Assembly (NCBI GenBank): GCA_022495995.1
Contig: JAFEMH010000162.1
Location: 620,001 to 684,000 of the forward strand
DNA length: 64,000 bases
Direction: 5' to 3'
Source of the DNA: Adenophora triphylla var. japonica
Taxonomy: Eukaryota > Streptophyta > Magnoliopsida > Asterales > Campanulaceae
Below, piece after piece: positions 32,414-44,883 of this stretch. The notes under the pieces were generated by a model. It did not search any database. It was not told where the DNA came from and saw only the letters and a program-made list of their open reading frames with translations. The translations under genes and the position numbers were made by a program. Numbering within the stretch: the first letter of the stretch is position 1; the number at the start of each line of letters is the position of its first letter.

Positions 32414-34215
32414 TCAACTCGGGGGAGGCTGAAAATTACCCTGGAAGTCCTGGCCGAGATGAGCCATCAACAGCGCCAATTGTCTTTGAGTCTCTGCATG
32501 TTGTCTTTGAATCTCTGCATGACGCCGATCATTCTCCTCCTGCATCTGCGATTGAACCGCCAAAGCCTCCGCAAGCTTTGCCCGCTCACGTTTCTCCTCC
32601 TCCAACGCAGCCTCCAGAGTGTCAACCCTCGGATCATACGTGGGCGGGGCATCATTTCGCCGACGGCCGGTCGGCCGACGCCGACGGCATTGCCGCCCGT
32701 AATCCCCATCCCTAACACTCGGGCTCCTCTCTTTGGATGTCCCTCGAGGTGACCGAGTGCCAAACATCGTGCACGAAGGGGATGGGCTCGCGGAGGCGTT
32801 CCTTCGAACAACGGCGGCTTGATATGCGGCTGTCAAAATAAAACAAACAATTATAATCATATACACAATGTAAGGTACATAAATAAATTTACATATTCAA
32901 AATCAAGTCATTTAATGATAGTTTACTTACAAAGGCATTAGCAGATCGATCGTCAACCCATTGCGGAGGTTGATCGGGCGCTGTAGAATTCCGAAGATGG
33001 GTGCTAGCGTAAACATCCACAAAACTGATATTTGGACCATACTCCCTTTCCTATAAATAAAATAAGCGAGATTATTACTTTGAAATTGTATAAATGCAAC
33101 ATTTAAACTGATTTAAAAGCATGCATACACTACATTTACACTAAAACTATGGATTTCATAGCATCAACATGGCTCCCAGCTAACATACGTACATAAACCT
33201 ATTTAAAAGCATCCATACGCTACTACATTTAAATTAACATACATATCATGCGGTCGTGATGCTCGGCGACCGGGATCGTCCCCATGGTATGCATCGCCGC
33301 CGACCCCGAGGAGCCTGCTCTATTGGCCTTAGCCTGTTCGGATATAGCCTTCGCCGCATCCGACCCCCAATATTCGTAAAATTGACGAAACACCTCCTCG
33401 GTCATCCAAGTAGGTGTCGAGGGCTTTTGTCCCGCCGCGAGCAGATTAGTATAATGATTTCTCTTCGTGGTACCTATAAAAAATATGAATATCTCGTAAA
33501 CATATAATGATGACATTATAAAATTAAAAGAGTATAATCATTGTTAATTAAACTAATTAAGGATAGATAAATATGTTACAAATAAAATCCGTAAATAGCT
33601 TGTGAGCCTGCTGATCGAAAACATATCTAGCCGTCGCCTCGTTGATGTCTGACGCCCAATAATATTTAGCCTACAACATATAATGATAACATTACAAAAC
33701 TAAAAGAGTATAATCATTATTAATTATAACATTTTAATAACAAACTAACATTTAAGTTTTAAATAAAAACCATTAACACATTACCTTAAACTCCTCCCAC
33801 GCATCCTCCTTCTGCCTCGGTGGCAATTTTTTCCAGCTGGGCCAAAACTCGGTCATTTTTCGAGACCGCCGCATTGCCCGATCTTAGTCCCCGTGGTGGG
33901 GTATCCACCTACAAACCTCGCCAAGTATATTTATACAATAACATTTTAACTTAAATAATGAATTATATATAAAACAAAAAGGAACCAACTTATATCAAAT
34001 TAATGAAGAGTTACTTATCTGGTCATAATGTGATGATATCCTGACAAATATCCTCCCTCGTAATCGACGTAGTCCGAGTACCGGCCCCAGGTGGAGCTAG
34101 TACTACTGCGTGAAGGGTCGACATCATCGGTACCGGATCGGGACGGTTGCGTCCCAAGAATCAATGTGTAGATGGGCTTAGTCTTCTTACCCTTACCCTT
34201 TCTACTAGAACTCAT
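32414..34215 (-). CDS. TNPA/Transposase_24-like protein gene, copy B
   Basis: Counterpart of 16504-18311. The start is MSSSRKGKGKKTKP at 34215. Exon 1 keeps a longer open frame than in copy A, ending YHHIMTR near 34018. Inner exons include the WKKLPPRQKEDAWEEF region (about 33845-33785), the YYWASDINEATARY region (33670-33600), FRQFYEYWGSDAAKAISEQA (33480-33245) and the coiled-coil end (EIQRQHAETQRQLALLMAHL, stop 32414). The penultimate region near 32760-32830 is frameshifted relative to copy A (GTPPGEP against a changed frame). It probably binds the subterminal repeats. Between them the two copies keep most exons open, but neither is clearly intact. Confidence 0.72.
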
Positions 34216-34249
34216 ATCTCAGTATTACAAGAAAAATATTAAAATATAC

Positions 34250-34562
34250 AACTTTAACAATAGGAAACAATATATTCACAATACATCTAAAACTTTAAAG
34301 TTCTAATAATCTAAAGCATTCACAATACATATAAAACTTTAAACTATTAATAATATAAAGCATTCACAATACATATAAAACTTTAAAGTTCTAATAATCT
34401 AAAGCATTCACAATATATATAAAACGACGGATATTAAAAATAATCTAAAACATTCACAATACATATAAAACTTTAAAGTTCTAATAATCTAAAGCATTCA
34501 CAATACATATAAAACTTTAAAGTTCTAATAATCTAAAGCATTCACAATACAATTTTAAACTT
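34250..34562 (-). repeat. 45-bp tandem repeat, copy B
   Basis: Reverse of 16150-16460: six to seven units with AAAGCATTCACAATACAT and TAAAACTTTAAAGTT. Confidence 0.8.
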
Positions 34563-34572
34563 TAAACTATTA

Positions 34573-37500
34573 TTAATCTTCGTCCCCATCATCATCACTG
34601 GACTCTGAATTACTACAAAACTCGAGTTCTTCATCTTCGTCTGTGGACTCTGATGAATCAAACTCTGGTTCCTCTTCCTCTTCCTCTTCCTCTTCCTCTG
34701 ATTCATCAATATCAATGTGCGCGAGATGACCTGAACGAGGCGAAGGAGTTGGCAAATTCACCGGTAAGATATCCTCCTCGAGTTCATTAACATTTTGAGG
34801 AATATGAGTGACATCATCTAATGAATGATTAGCTGATGAAACGTTAGGTGGCACTGGCATTTCATCCTCTTGATAGGGTGTTTCTAATGACGACTCTGTA
34901 GTTGTCGACGAGGGTAGGTTGTCAATCATGCTCCTAGCCTTGGTCATCCATGCCCCACCATCCGTCGGGTCGCGGACGAGGGTAGGGAGTCATGTATACT
35001 GTTGTGCTTCGAGATGCTAAGATGAAGACGTCGTCGCCATTATGTCTCGGACGAGTCCTTTACATCGACGAGGTCAAATATGGCGTGCTTCTTAACACCT
35101 CGCACAAAGCATCCCGCCAATCACAATTGAACAAGACAACACCAAGTTTCTACCCAAATACTCCACCTCGAATACTTCTTTCAGGACGCCATAATAATCA
35201 AGGTTTCCTTTAAGCTTCACACCGCTATTCCACGTCAATTTAGAGCCCCCGTAAGCTTTGGTATGAAACACATAGACATTCACGAAATAACCGTCGTATA
35301 AATGAACGTTCAAGTACGGAGATGATGCTAAATGTCTTAACCTCGCAGCTTTGGAATCACCCGGATGTTCAGCTATCTATAAGACAATATTGTAACCAAT
35401 TTAATACAATTTTAAGATTGAATGTTTAAAGAAGTGTATAGAATAAATTTGAATGAAACGAAATATTTACATATTTCCTTAGCCGCTTTGGAAATTCTCT
35501 TCTCGTCCTAGTTGCGATGAGTTCTCGGAGATAAATCCCGAGCTAAATCTTCAAACATTCTGCAATAGGGTTAAACAAGGCATTTCATATGCAGGTAATT
35601 AAACATGCATAATTTAATCGACGAGGCGTAAACATAACATCAATGACTTACTTGATATATTCCCCAACCTCGTCGCAGTTAAGAAGAACATACGTTTCGA
35701 CCGCGACAAACTCTTTAGCGGTTAACGTACGCGTACCAACCCGTTTGCCGAGGAACCGACCAGGGGATAAAAATACAGAGATGTTTCCCTTAGACGGAAA
35801 ACCACCATCGTAATTGCGGCCAACCCTAGTCAATCTCGTATCAACATCAGGAGGAAAATATGTTCCGACAAAGGCAACAATCTCATCTATGATAACAGCC
35901 TCTGAAATTGAGGCCTCAACCATGGCCATATTGCTCATCTTCCTTTTCAATTGGCCTAGATACCTAAAAGTCATTCTTAGATTAAAACATAAATAATGTT
36001 AAAGAAGGTATAATGTTAACGCTCAAATTATTTAGAAATAGAATAAATTCAATTACCTCTCAAATGGATACATCCATCTGTATTGAACTGGACCACCGAC
36101 TCTAGCTTCGAATGTCAAGTGGACCGGTAAATGCTCCATAGAATCAAAGAATGAAGGAGGAAATATCTTCTCAAGTTTGCACAAAGTCACTACGATGCTC
36201 TCCTCAAGCTTTTTCATGTGATCAACACGCAGTGTGGTCGATGTTAACGCCGGAAAAACTCACTTAACTCGTTAACACCACCCGCATATTGTCGTGCAAG
36301 AGACCCCGAGAGCAATCGGAAGTAGCCTATCCAGCAAAAGGTGGCAATCGTGACTCTTCAAACCCTGCACTTTCCCCTCCTCTACATTGACACAGTTACC
36401 AATGTTAGACGCGTAACCATCTGGAAGCCTTAAATCCTTGAGCCATTTCAGGAGGAGGAGCTTCTTTTCCTTTGTAAGCACGTATTGAGCCATCGATCTA
36501 ACTGGTTTACCATTGACGTATACCTAGTCTAAGGCCGGCCGCTTACAGATTTCCTTAAGGTCCTTTCGAGCTTTTTCGTTGTCTTTAGTTGTTCTCTTGA
36601 AATCCATCAACGTGTTAAAAACATTATCGAATACATTCTTCTCAATGTGCATCACGTCAAGGTTATGTCGAATGAGATTTGTTTTCTAGTATGGCAGCTC
36701 CCAAAATATACTCCTCTTGATCCAGTTATGGGTAGTCCCAAACCCTTGTATTTTGGTCTTCGAAAACTTTTTCCCCCACCGAGGATCGGACAATGTAGAT
36801 ACCTTCTCATAGACCGTGTACCACTTAAACGAATCGGGGCCTCTTCATGGTCAATCTTGTTCTTTTTAAACGCATTCTTCTGGGTCCTGAATGGGTGGTC
36901 CTCCGGAAGAAATTGTCTATGGCAATCGAACCAACATGGTTTTCCAGAGTGCGTGAGCGTGAAAGACTTTGTGTCACTCATACAATACGGACAGGCCAAC
37001 TTCCCGTGGGTGCTCCAACCCGATAACATCCCATATGCAGGGAAGTCATTAACTATCCACATCAACGCAGCCTTCATGCTGAAATTCTCTCGCTTGAAAG
37101 CATCCCACGTTTCGACCCCATCCTCCCAAAGCTGCTTCAATTCGTCCATCAAAGGTCGGAGATAGACGTCAATGTTCCTCCTGTGGTCTGTTTGGGCCGG
37201 GGATGAATAACGACAAGAACATGTAGGGATCACTCATACACAACCAGTGGCGGAAGATTGTAGACAGTGGCTATAACCGGCCAACAAGAGTAAGATTTTG
37301 CCCCAGACCAAACGGATTGAAACCATCGTGAGCAGATGCATAACCGTATATTTCTTGCTTCGTACGCAAAGTCGGGATAAGTCTCATCAAAGTGCTTCCA
37401 TGCCTCCCCATCACCGGGATGAATCAACACACCCTCTTCACGCAAACTTTCCTTATGCCAACGCATTGCCTCTCGCAAGTAGATTTAGACGCGTAGAGGC

Positions 37501-38361
37501 GTTGCAGCCTTGGAATCAACGGCATGCAACGCAACCGCTTAAGTGGTCTGTTTTTCTTGTGTTTTGAACTCCCTCCGATTTGGCTTATATCTACTTTGTC
37601 CGCAGATTGAACACTCGTCTTCTCGTGAATCTTCCTTGTAGAATAGCATGCAATCATTCTTACACGCATCAATCTTTTCATAACATAGCCCAATCTCGCC
37701 CAACCAACTTCTTTGTCTCATAAAAGTTTGTAACCATCTTATTCTCTTTCGGCAACATCCGCTTAATTGCTTTCATGATACGATTATAAGCGCATCGGCT
37801 AATATTGCAATCAGCCTTTATGTTAAGGAGCTCACCACGCCTCCAACACACCGATCTCGCAACCTGGATAGACCTTCTCTTTGCAGAGTCCATAGCATCA
37901 ATAAATTTCTTGGCCGTACGGGTTGGTTCTTGCTGTTGGTTCTCTCGACCAATCGAAGGAAGGACCTACGCATCCCTAACCATATCTTCCATATTCAAAG
38001 GTGGTTCTTCATTGTCCTGAATAATAGGTTCGGGTTCGGGAGGTACATGAATATTCCCGGGGGGATTATTCGCAACATTTGTGCGCAACCTCAGCTCACC
38101 ATGACGGGTCCACCGTTTGTACCCAACTTCAAACCCGTTACGCAAAAGATGTTTCTGAGTCTCGATCAAGCTTAGATACTTGACATTACAACAGATGGCG
38201 CATGGACACCTAATCTTACCATCTTTATCCATGTGACTGTTTTTATTTGATTGAGCAAATTCAATAAACCCCTTCAACCCTCTATAAAACTTAGGATTGA
38301 TACCGCTATGATTTGGCAACTTCCGCTTGTACATCCAACTACGATCATCGTTAACAGACAT
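34573..38361 (-). pseudogene. TNP2-type CACTA transposase (Transposase_21), copy B, degenerate
   Basis: Counterpart of 12345-16149. Starts MSVNDDRSWMYKRKL; the Trp codon after YKR is retained where copy A has a stop (YKRWTRHGEL). Then come the TNP2 core (LACPYCMSDTKSF at about 37000), a DUF4218-like part (35974-35648), a DUF4216-like part (35313-35092) and an acidic tail with ten consecutive Glu (34947-34573). Frameshifts lie near 37965, 37830, 37690, 37490, 37240, 36790, 36270 and 35110. The acidic tail is intact here and frameshifted in copy A. This protein would catalyse CACTA excision and insertion; this copy is more fragmented than copy A in the core. Confidence 0.85.
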
Positions 38362-38599
38362 CACTCCTGCATTGCAATCCATATATTATACGTACACTCA
38401 ATTTAATCGACGGATGAAACAAAATTGGGATGTTAATAATTATTGGATTTCATAATATATTAACAGTTTAGAAGTAATTAACGTATTATCATTCCCTAAA
38501 TTTGAATTGCAAACTTAAAAGCAACACAGATCTTCTTAAAATAAATATAAAGCTTCTAACTCATATTTAACAATATATTAACAGGTCTTCTTAAAGTGT

Positions 38600-38911
38600 C
38601 TAGGAACTCGTTCCCGCTCCCGAACTCGAATCTCTACTCTTCCTCCGCCTCGGTCCCCGGGAGGTCTTTGGTCTAGGTATGTTGAAAAGTCGGTCGACCT
38701 AGTCCCGGCTCGTATCGTGTGAGATGGTGGATCAATCAGCCCGTAGCTCTCAAGACTTGCTCTTTCCTGCCTCAAGGCCTCCCTGCGAGCTATCACTTCG
38801 GGATCATTTCTCAAAGCATCTCTCCGAAGCTCCCGTCTCTCATAATCTGCTGCAATGTCGCCAGTGATTTCATCAGGGTTGCTCTTGGCCTCTATGTCTC
38901 TTAATGTCCGG
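38600..38911 (-). pseudogene. Small Arg-rich ORF upstream of TNP2, copy B
   Basis: Counterpart of 11791-12106, after an acceptor CTTCCAG. It shares REALRQERAS and RRRKS-like basic segments, but small indels shift the frame in the second half. Function unknown. Confidence 0.45.
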
Positions 38912-40158
38912 CTGGAAGTAAGTTAATTTGATGAGCCTAATTAGTTCCGTGTGATTGTTATTTTTGGTGAGATCATTAAGAGTCTAATTCACACTTCGAT
39001 TCAAGATGCAATATGGTGAGATCATTAAGAGTCTTCTTTATGTACTTATGTTACTAGAAAAGCTCAAGTTTAACATTTTTGCAAATGTCTATCAATGTGA
39101 AACTTAGACATTCATTTAGGGACGGAGGGAGTAACATAGTTGGTACATAACATTAAGTAAAAACCAAATAACTTTCACTTGGAGCATTAGGTATCAGTAT
39201 TTTATAAGGTCAGATCTTTCTGGTCTCAGCCTTTAAATGTCAGCTTACGGTTCCAGTTCATCCTTAGAGGGTTACATACACATATGCAGATAAATCACAT
39301 CATCTGGAATCTTAGAATCAAACAGAGCTAATCCAGTTCCAACTACTCAACCAAATAGCTTGTATCACTTTACAATTTTTTAAGAAAAAAACACCGCCAA
39401 AACTAAAATGGCTTCATATAACATAAACTCGTTAAAATCCAACATAGTTAGTTTTGAAGAATGTACCAACCGAAGTTGATTATAATGCATCATTAAGCCA
39501 ATTAGATTATCAAGATTCATCAAGATAAGAATCATCCACTAAATGAAATTTCCCAAGTAAGGAACAATTCCATAGAAATAGAACAAAACTAATGATAAGA
39601 TCAATAGAAAGCCCCCAATATTGATAAGTAACCTGCCTACCCCCCCACACACACACACTACACACACTCGGAAAATCGTAATAACCAATACGTACGGCAT
39701 AATTTTGCAAAAGAACAAAGAATAAAAACCCAAAGTTTCAATCTTGGACAGAAATCTCAATATGGGTACATGCCAAACACCCACAAGATGACTTCAAGTG
39801 ACCAAATTTTTCAAAACCCAGATAATTAATCATACCAACTAACCAAACAAAGTATAATGCACAAAAATTAGGATTGTAAAACATACCAAAAATTAAAGAA
39901 ATTGATGCAATTCTGACGATGGGATTTTAGAGAAAAATCATGGAAATCACCGAGACAGTCAACAAAATAAATAATTTAAGATCCATCCATCGTTAATTAA
40001 TCAAAAACTTCTTTGAAAAATAAAATTTTCAGCCACTGCGATAATCAATCCGAAAAATAAAATCAGATCTACAATCATTTCACCACATATAAATAGATCC
40101 ATTCATAACAGAAAACAGATAAACCACAACACACACTTAAGAGGGGGAATCGAAATAC
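38912..40158 (-). other. Leader intron of CACTA copy B
   Basis: Reverse of 10544-11790, including the Stowaway-like terminus GGGACGGAGGGAG near 39120. Non-coding. Confidence 0.5.
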
Positions 40159-40445
40159 CTGATTGAGTACAGAGAAGAGAGAGAAACATGGTGGAAGGAG
40201 GCAGACGGACGGACGGAGACGACGGCTAGCTCGAGATGGACGGTGGAGAGGTGGACGGACGGAGACGGCGGCAGCAGCTCGAACGGAGACGGTGGAGAGG
40301 TGGACGGACGGCGGCGTGAGAGCTTCTTCTTCTTCTAGGTCGCAGTCGCAGAGAGATAGCGGGAAGAGAGAGAAAGCGGGAAGAGAGAGAGAGAGAGGGA
40401 AATGTGGCGTAATTGATTTCTGAATGATAAAATCAGTATTTATAA
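40159..40445 (-). promoter_or_regulatory. Promoter and 5' leader exon, copy B
   Basis: Read on the minus strand: a TATAAATACTGATTTTATC segment, then a CT-rich leader with CCGTCCGTCC repeats, ending at the donor CAG/GTATTTC near 40159. Same layout as copy A. Confidence 0.6.
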
Positions 40446-40449
40446 TTTC

Positions 40450-40668
40450 CCCCAGCGACGGAATAATCCGCCGCTAAATATTAATTATAGCGGCGGAATT
40501 TAAATTCCGACGCTATAATTAATATTTAGCGGCGAAATATTCCGTTGCTGATAAATCCGACGCTAACCTATATGTACGTTCACATGGATCGATGACGTGG
40601 CACGCTCACCGACGGAAATTTCCGCCGCTGATTTTAAACTCAGCGACGGAAATTTCCGCCGCTATTAG
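40450..40668. repeat. Internal subterminal-type motifs, copy B
   Basis: Motifs such as AGCGACGGAAATTTCCGCCG upstream of the leader, the counterpart of 10038-10262. Confidence 0.65.
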
Positions 40669-40850
40669 TAATAAATATAATTGTTTTTATTATATTTTTG
40701 AAAAAATAAATAAATCATAAATATTTATTAATTTTAATTTAATAAATATCATTATTTTTATTTATATAAAATATGAAAGTTATTTTAAATTACTCTCAAA
40801 AAAATAAATATGAGTCAATAAATATTATTTTTGAAAAAATAAATAAATTC
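40669..40850. repeat. AT-rich inverted arm, copy B
   Basis: Contains ATATGAGTCAATAAAT. Its reverse complement recurs at 44024-44290. Confidence 0.7.
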
Positions 40851-40851
40851 T

Positions 40852-41434
40852 AAACCCTAAACCTAATACCCTATATATACGTACACTATACACTATACAT
40901 TATACCCTATACCCTATACCCTATACACTATACCCTATACACTATACCCTATACCCTATACCCTATACACTATACCCTATATCCCTATACCCTATACCCT
41001 ATACCCTATACACTATACACTATACACTATACACTATACCCTATACACTATACCCTATACCCTATACCATATACCCTATACCCTATACCCTATACCCTAT
41101 ACCCTATACCCTATACCCTATACACTATACACTATACCCTATACCCTATACCCTATACCCTATACCCTATACCCTATACCCTATACACTATACCCTATAC
41201 ACTATACACTATACACTATACACTATACCCTATACCATATATCATATACCCTATACTCTATACACTATACAATATACACTATATACTATACCCTATACCC
41301 TATACCCTATACCATATACCATATACCCTATACCCTATACCCTGTACCCTATACACTATACACTATACACTATACCCTATACCCTATACCCTATACCCTA
41401 TACACTATACAATATACACTATATACTATACCTT
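40852..41434 (+). repeat. Telomere-like heptamer array (CCCTATA/CACTATA), copy B
   Basis: About 550 bp of 7-bp units after a short CCCTAAA stretch; corresponds to 9283-9857 of copy A with a similar length. Confidence 0.95.
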
Positions 41435-41435
41435 A

Positions 41436-42042
41436 TGGGTTAGGGTTTAGGGTTTATAAGGGTTTAGGGTTTAGGGTTTATTGTTTAGGGGTTAGGGTTT
41501 AGGGGTTAGGGTTTAGGGGTTAGGGTTTAGGGGTTAGGGTTTAGGGTTTAGGGGTTAGGATTTAGGGTTTAGGGTTTAGGGTTTAGGGGTTAGGGTTTAG
41601 GGTTTAGGGTTTAGGGGTTAGGGGTTAGGATTTAAGGTTTAGAGGTTAGGGTTTAGGGGTTAGGGGTTAGGGGTTAGGGGTTAGGATTTAGGGTTTATGA
41701 TTTAGGGTTTAGGGTTTAGGGTTTAGGATTTAGGGTTTAGGGGTTAGGGGTTAGGGGTTAGGATTTAGGGTTTAAGGTTTAGGGTTTAGGGTTTAGGGGT
41801 TAGGATTTAGGGTTTAGAGGTTAGGGTTTAGGGTTTAGGGCTTAAGATTTAGGGTTTAGGGTTTAAGGTTTAGGGTTTAGGGGTTAAGATTTAGGGTTTA
41901 GGGTTTAGGAGTTAGGGTTTAGGGTTTAGGGTTTAGGGGTTAGGGTTTAGGGGTTAGGGGTTAGGATTTAGTGTTTAGGGTTTAGGGTTTAGGGTTTAGG
42001 GGTTAGGGTTTAGGGGTTAGGGGTTAGGGTTTAGGGGTTAGG
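41436..42042 (-). repeat. Interstitial telomere-like TTTAGGG repeats, copy B
   Basis: About 600 bp of TTTAGGG and GGGGTTA units. It abuts the T-run that is the poly(A) of the minus-strand DnaJ retrocopy. Confidence 0.95.
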
Positions 42043-43061
42043 TTTTTTTTTTTTTAAATAGAAACAATGACCATATATATAAGAATTGCAAGGGTTCTTG
42101 GAGCTATTCCCAAATTGGTAAATTGCATACAATTTTAAATTTTTTATCCAAAATAAAACAAAAACAAGATTAGTTCAAAACTAGGAACTAACCAACTATT
42201 AGACAACACTCTGGAGATTATTGTCTCATAAGTCATAACTAAGATATCCAGAAAACAAAGACCCACATCATTACTGTTGAGCACACTGCACTCTCTGGCC
42301 CCCACCACCGTGCATGTCATCATCTTCATCGTAAGCTTCATGCGCCGCCTGTTGTTTTCTGCGCATCTCATCTTCAATGTTGACATCGTGAAGGGTTGTC
42401 TCCTCGCACTCATCAAGCTCCATACTCCCTCTGTTCCGCTTAAGTTGCAACATTTTGCCATTTTCGACATTTCACTTAAGTTGCAACATTACCAAAAAAA
42501 GGAAACTTTTTATTATTTTTATAATTCTCCACTCATTCTCTCTCTTCCTCACAACCACTCATTATTCTCCACTCATTCTCTCTCTTCCTCACAACCACAC
42601 ATTATTCTCCACTCATTCTCTCTCTTCCTCCCAACCACTCGTTATTCCCCTTTCTTAATTTACGTGCTTCAACCCTCATGTTGCAACCTTAGCAGAACGG
42701 AGGGAGTATCTGTCATCTGCGATGAAGGCTTAGGAGGCAGCACACCCACTAGGGCCTTGCATTGTTCAGAAGTCAAGGAATCTGGGAAGTCGACCGAGAA
42801 GTGGATGTTAATTTGCCCCTGTCATCACCCTTTCGCTTGAACTTTGGGTGCTCTTTCTGTTGTAGTACAAAGACTATGTCTCCAGTAAGAGTGTCAGGAG
42901 CTTCATCGGCTTCTCCTGGGAATGTAATTTTCTGTCCATTTTGCATACCCTTCTCCACAACCACTTCCAAGACCTTCTTCTCCTGTATAACCTTTTCGCC
43001 CTTGCATTGTGGGCAGCGGTCCTTGTCATTGATAGTTTCTCCAGTACCCTTACATTGCAGG
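42043..43061 (-). pseudogene. DnaJ (type A) retrocopy, copy B, interrupted by a MITE
   Basis: Minus-strand counterpart of 7963-8690. The poly(A) is the T-run 42043-42055, the stop is at 42271-42273 after VQCAQQ, and the upstream end lies near 43061 (CKGTG region). It shares the 5' truncation and the internal in-frame deletion (KGDDR to GKL), so both predate the duplication. Additional lesions: a one-base deletion near 42808 (GGCAAATTAACATCC against GGCAAATTATACATCC) and a 292-bp Stowaway MITE at 42425-42716. It cannot make a chaperone. Confidence 0.9.
42425..42716. mobile_element. Stowaway-type MITE
   Basis: Begins CTCCCTCTGTTCCGCTTAAG and ends with GCAGAACGGAGGGAG, imperfect inverted repeats of about 27 bp, flanked by TA on both sides (42423-42424, 42717-42718). 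It is absent at the matching place of copy A, which shows the empty site. The interior holds a CT-rich tandem repeat (CTCATTCTCTCTCTTCCTCA, about three copies of ~44 bp). Stowaways are moved by Tc1/mariner transposases. Confidence 0.93.
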
Positions 43062-43130
43062 GGTTAGGGTTTAGGGGTTAGGGTTTATAAGGGTTTAGGG
43101 TTTAGGGGTTAGGGGTTAGGGTTTAGGATT
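43062..43130 (-). repeat. Telomere-like repeats at the 5' side of the DnaJ retrocopy, copy B
   Basis: GGGGTTAGGGTTTA-type units, the counterpart of 7875-7958. Confidence 0.9.
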
Positions 43131-43135
43131 AATTA

Positions 43136-44020
43136 GTGTATAGTGTATAGTGTATATTGTATAGGGTATAGGGTATAGGGTATAGGGTATAGGGTATAGG
43201 GTATAGTGTATAGGGTATAGTGTATAGTGTATAGGGTATAGGGTATAGGGTATAGGGTATAGTGTATAGGGTATAGGGTATAGGGTATAGGGTATAGGGT
43301 ATATGATATAGGGTATAGGGTATAGGGTATAGTGTATAGGGTATAGTGTATAGGGTATAGTGTATAGTGTATAGTGTATAGTGTATAGGTTATAGGGTAT
43401 AGGGTATAGAGATATAGGGTATAGTGTATAGGGTATAGGGTATAGGGTATAGTGTATAGGGTATAGTGTATAGGGTATAGGGTATAGGGTATAGTGTATA
43501 GGGTATAGGGTATAGTGTATAGTGTATAGGGTATAGGGTATATTGTATAGGGTATAGTGTATAGTGTAGGGTATAGGGTATAGGGTATAGGGTATAGTGT
43601 ATAGGGTATAGTGTATAGGGTATAGTGTATAGTGTATAGGGTATAGTGTATAGGGTATAGGGTATAGTGTATAGGGTATAGTGTATAGTGTATATTGTAT
43701 AGGGTATATGGTATAGTGTATAATGTATAGTGTATAGTGTATAGTGTATAGTGTATAGGGTATAGGGTATAGGGTATAGGGTATAGGGTATAGGGTATAG
43801 GGTATAGGGTATAGGGTATAGGGTATAGGGTATAGGGTATAGTGTATAGTGTATAGTGTATAGTGTATAGGGTATAGGGTATAGTGTATAGGGTATAGTG
43901 TATAGGGTACATGGTATAGGGTACATGGTATAGGGTATATGGTATAGTGTATATGGTATAGTGTATAGGGTATAGGGTATAGGGTATAGGGTATAGGGTA
44001 TAGTGTATAGGGTATAGTGT
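43136..44020 (-). repeat. Telomere-like heptamer array (TATAGGG/TATAGTG), copy B
   Basis: About 885 bp of 7-bp units; the corresponding array in copy A is about 1,070 bp, so roughly 26 units differ. Long open frames here encode only a YTLYPI-type repeat and are artefacts. Confidence 0.95.
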
Positions 44021-44023
44021 ATT

Positions 44024-44365
44024 TATTGACTCATATTTATTTTTTTAGTGTAATTTAAAATAATTTTCATGTTTTAAATAATTATAAAGAATGATATTTA
44101 TTAAATTAAAATTAATAAATATTTATGTGGTATTTATTTTTTCAAAAATAATATTTATTGACTCATATTTATTTTTTTGAGAGTAATTTAAAATAACATT
44201 CATATTTTACATAAATAAAAATAATAATATTTATTAAATTAAAATTAATAAATATTTATGATTTATTTATTTTTTCAAAAATATCAAAAATATTTATGAT
44301 ACTTTAATGTTTTTTAGTTTGTTATTTTGTTAATTAGTTCTAAAAATAAACAAAAATTACATTTT
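44024..44365. repeat. AT-rich inverted arm, copy B
   Basis: Counterpart of 6481-6797, with ATTTATTGACTCATAT twice. Non-coding. Confidence 0.7.
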
Positions 44366-44883
44366 AATATCAGCAACGGAATATTTGATCATTTGAAAAA
44401 TAAAAAATATTAAATTATCAGCGGCGGAAATATTTCGTCGGTGTTTAATTAAAAAAAAACATTTAATTTCACCGTCGGAATATTTCCGACGCTGATAAAT
44501 TAAAAAAAATTAATTATTCAACGGCGGAAATATTCCGTCGGTGTAATATTTCAAAAAAAAAATAGATTTTAATTTCACCGTCGGAATATTTCCGACGCTG
44601 ATAAATAAAAAAATAAAGAAATGATATATTTTCACCGGCGGAATAATTCCGTCGCTGATAAAGATTTAGCGGCGAAATATTCCGTCGGTAAATCAACCGC
44701 GAAAATAGTGGCGGTAATTAAACGAATATTCGAGGAATATTAGTTATAGCGGCGGAATTAAATTCCGCCGCTAAATTTGACGCCAAAATAATTCCGACGC
44801 TAAATATTCCGCCGCTATTTAGTGACGGAATGAGTCCGTCGCTGATAATTCCGTCGCTAAAACACCTGTTTCTTCTGGTAGTG
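44366..44883. repeat. Terminal and subterminal repeats, copy B (DnaJ side)
   Basis: Motifs such as CACCGTCGGAATATTTCCGA and GCGGCGGAATTAAATTCCGC in both orientations up to the terminus at 44883. Confidence 0.85.

Larger units (their letters stand above)
31451..44883 (-). mobile_element. CACTA (En/Spm) element, copy B, in intron 1 of the dioxygenase gene
   Basis: Ends CACTACCAGAAA (31451) and TTTCTGGTAGTG-type (44883), flanked by a perfect 3-bp duplication GCT (31448-31450, 44884-44886). It is copy A in reverse with the same parts in the same order: subterminal repeats, G-rich tract, TNPA-like gene, 45-bp repeats, TNP2, small ORF, leader exon, heptamer array, telomere-like repeats, DnaJ retrocopy, heptamer array, subterminal repeats. 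Differences include a MITE in the DnaJ part, different array lengths and different gene lesions. Its genes lie on the same strand as the dioxygenase gene. Confidence 0.95.

Noticed and set aside
43133..43926. Open frames of 178 and 259 codons encoding YTLYPI-type repeats
   Set aside because: They come from the 7-bp telomere-like array, whose 21-bp super-period has no stop in some frames; low-complexity artefact.
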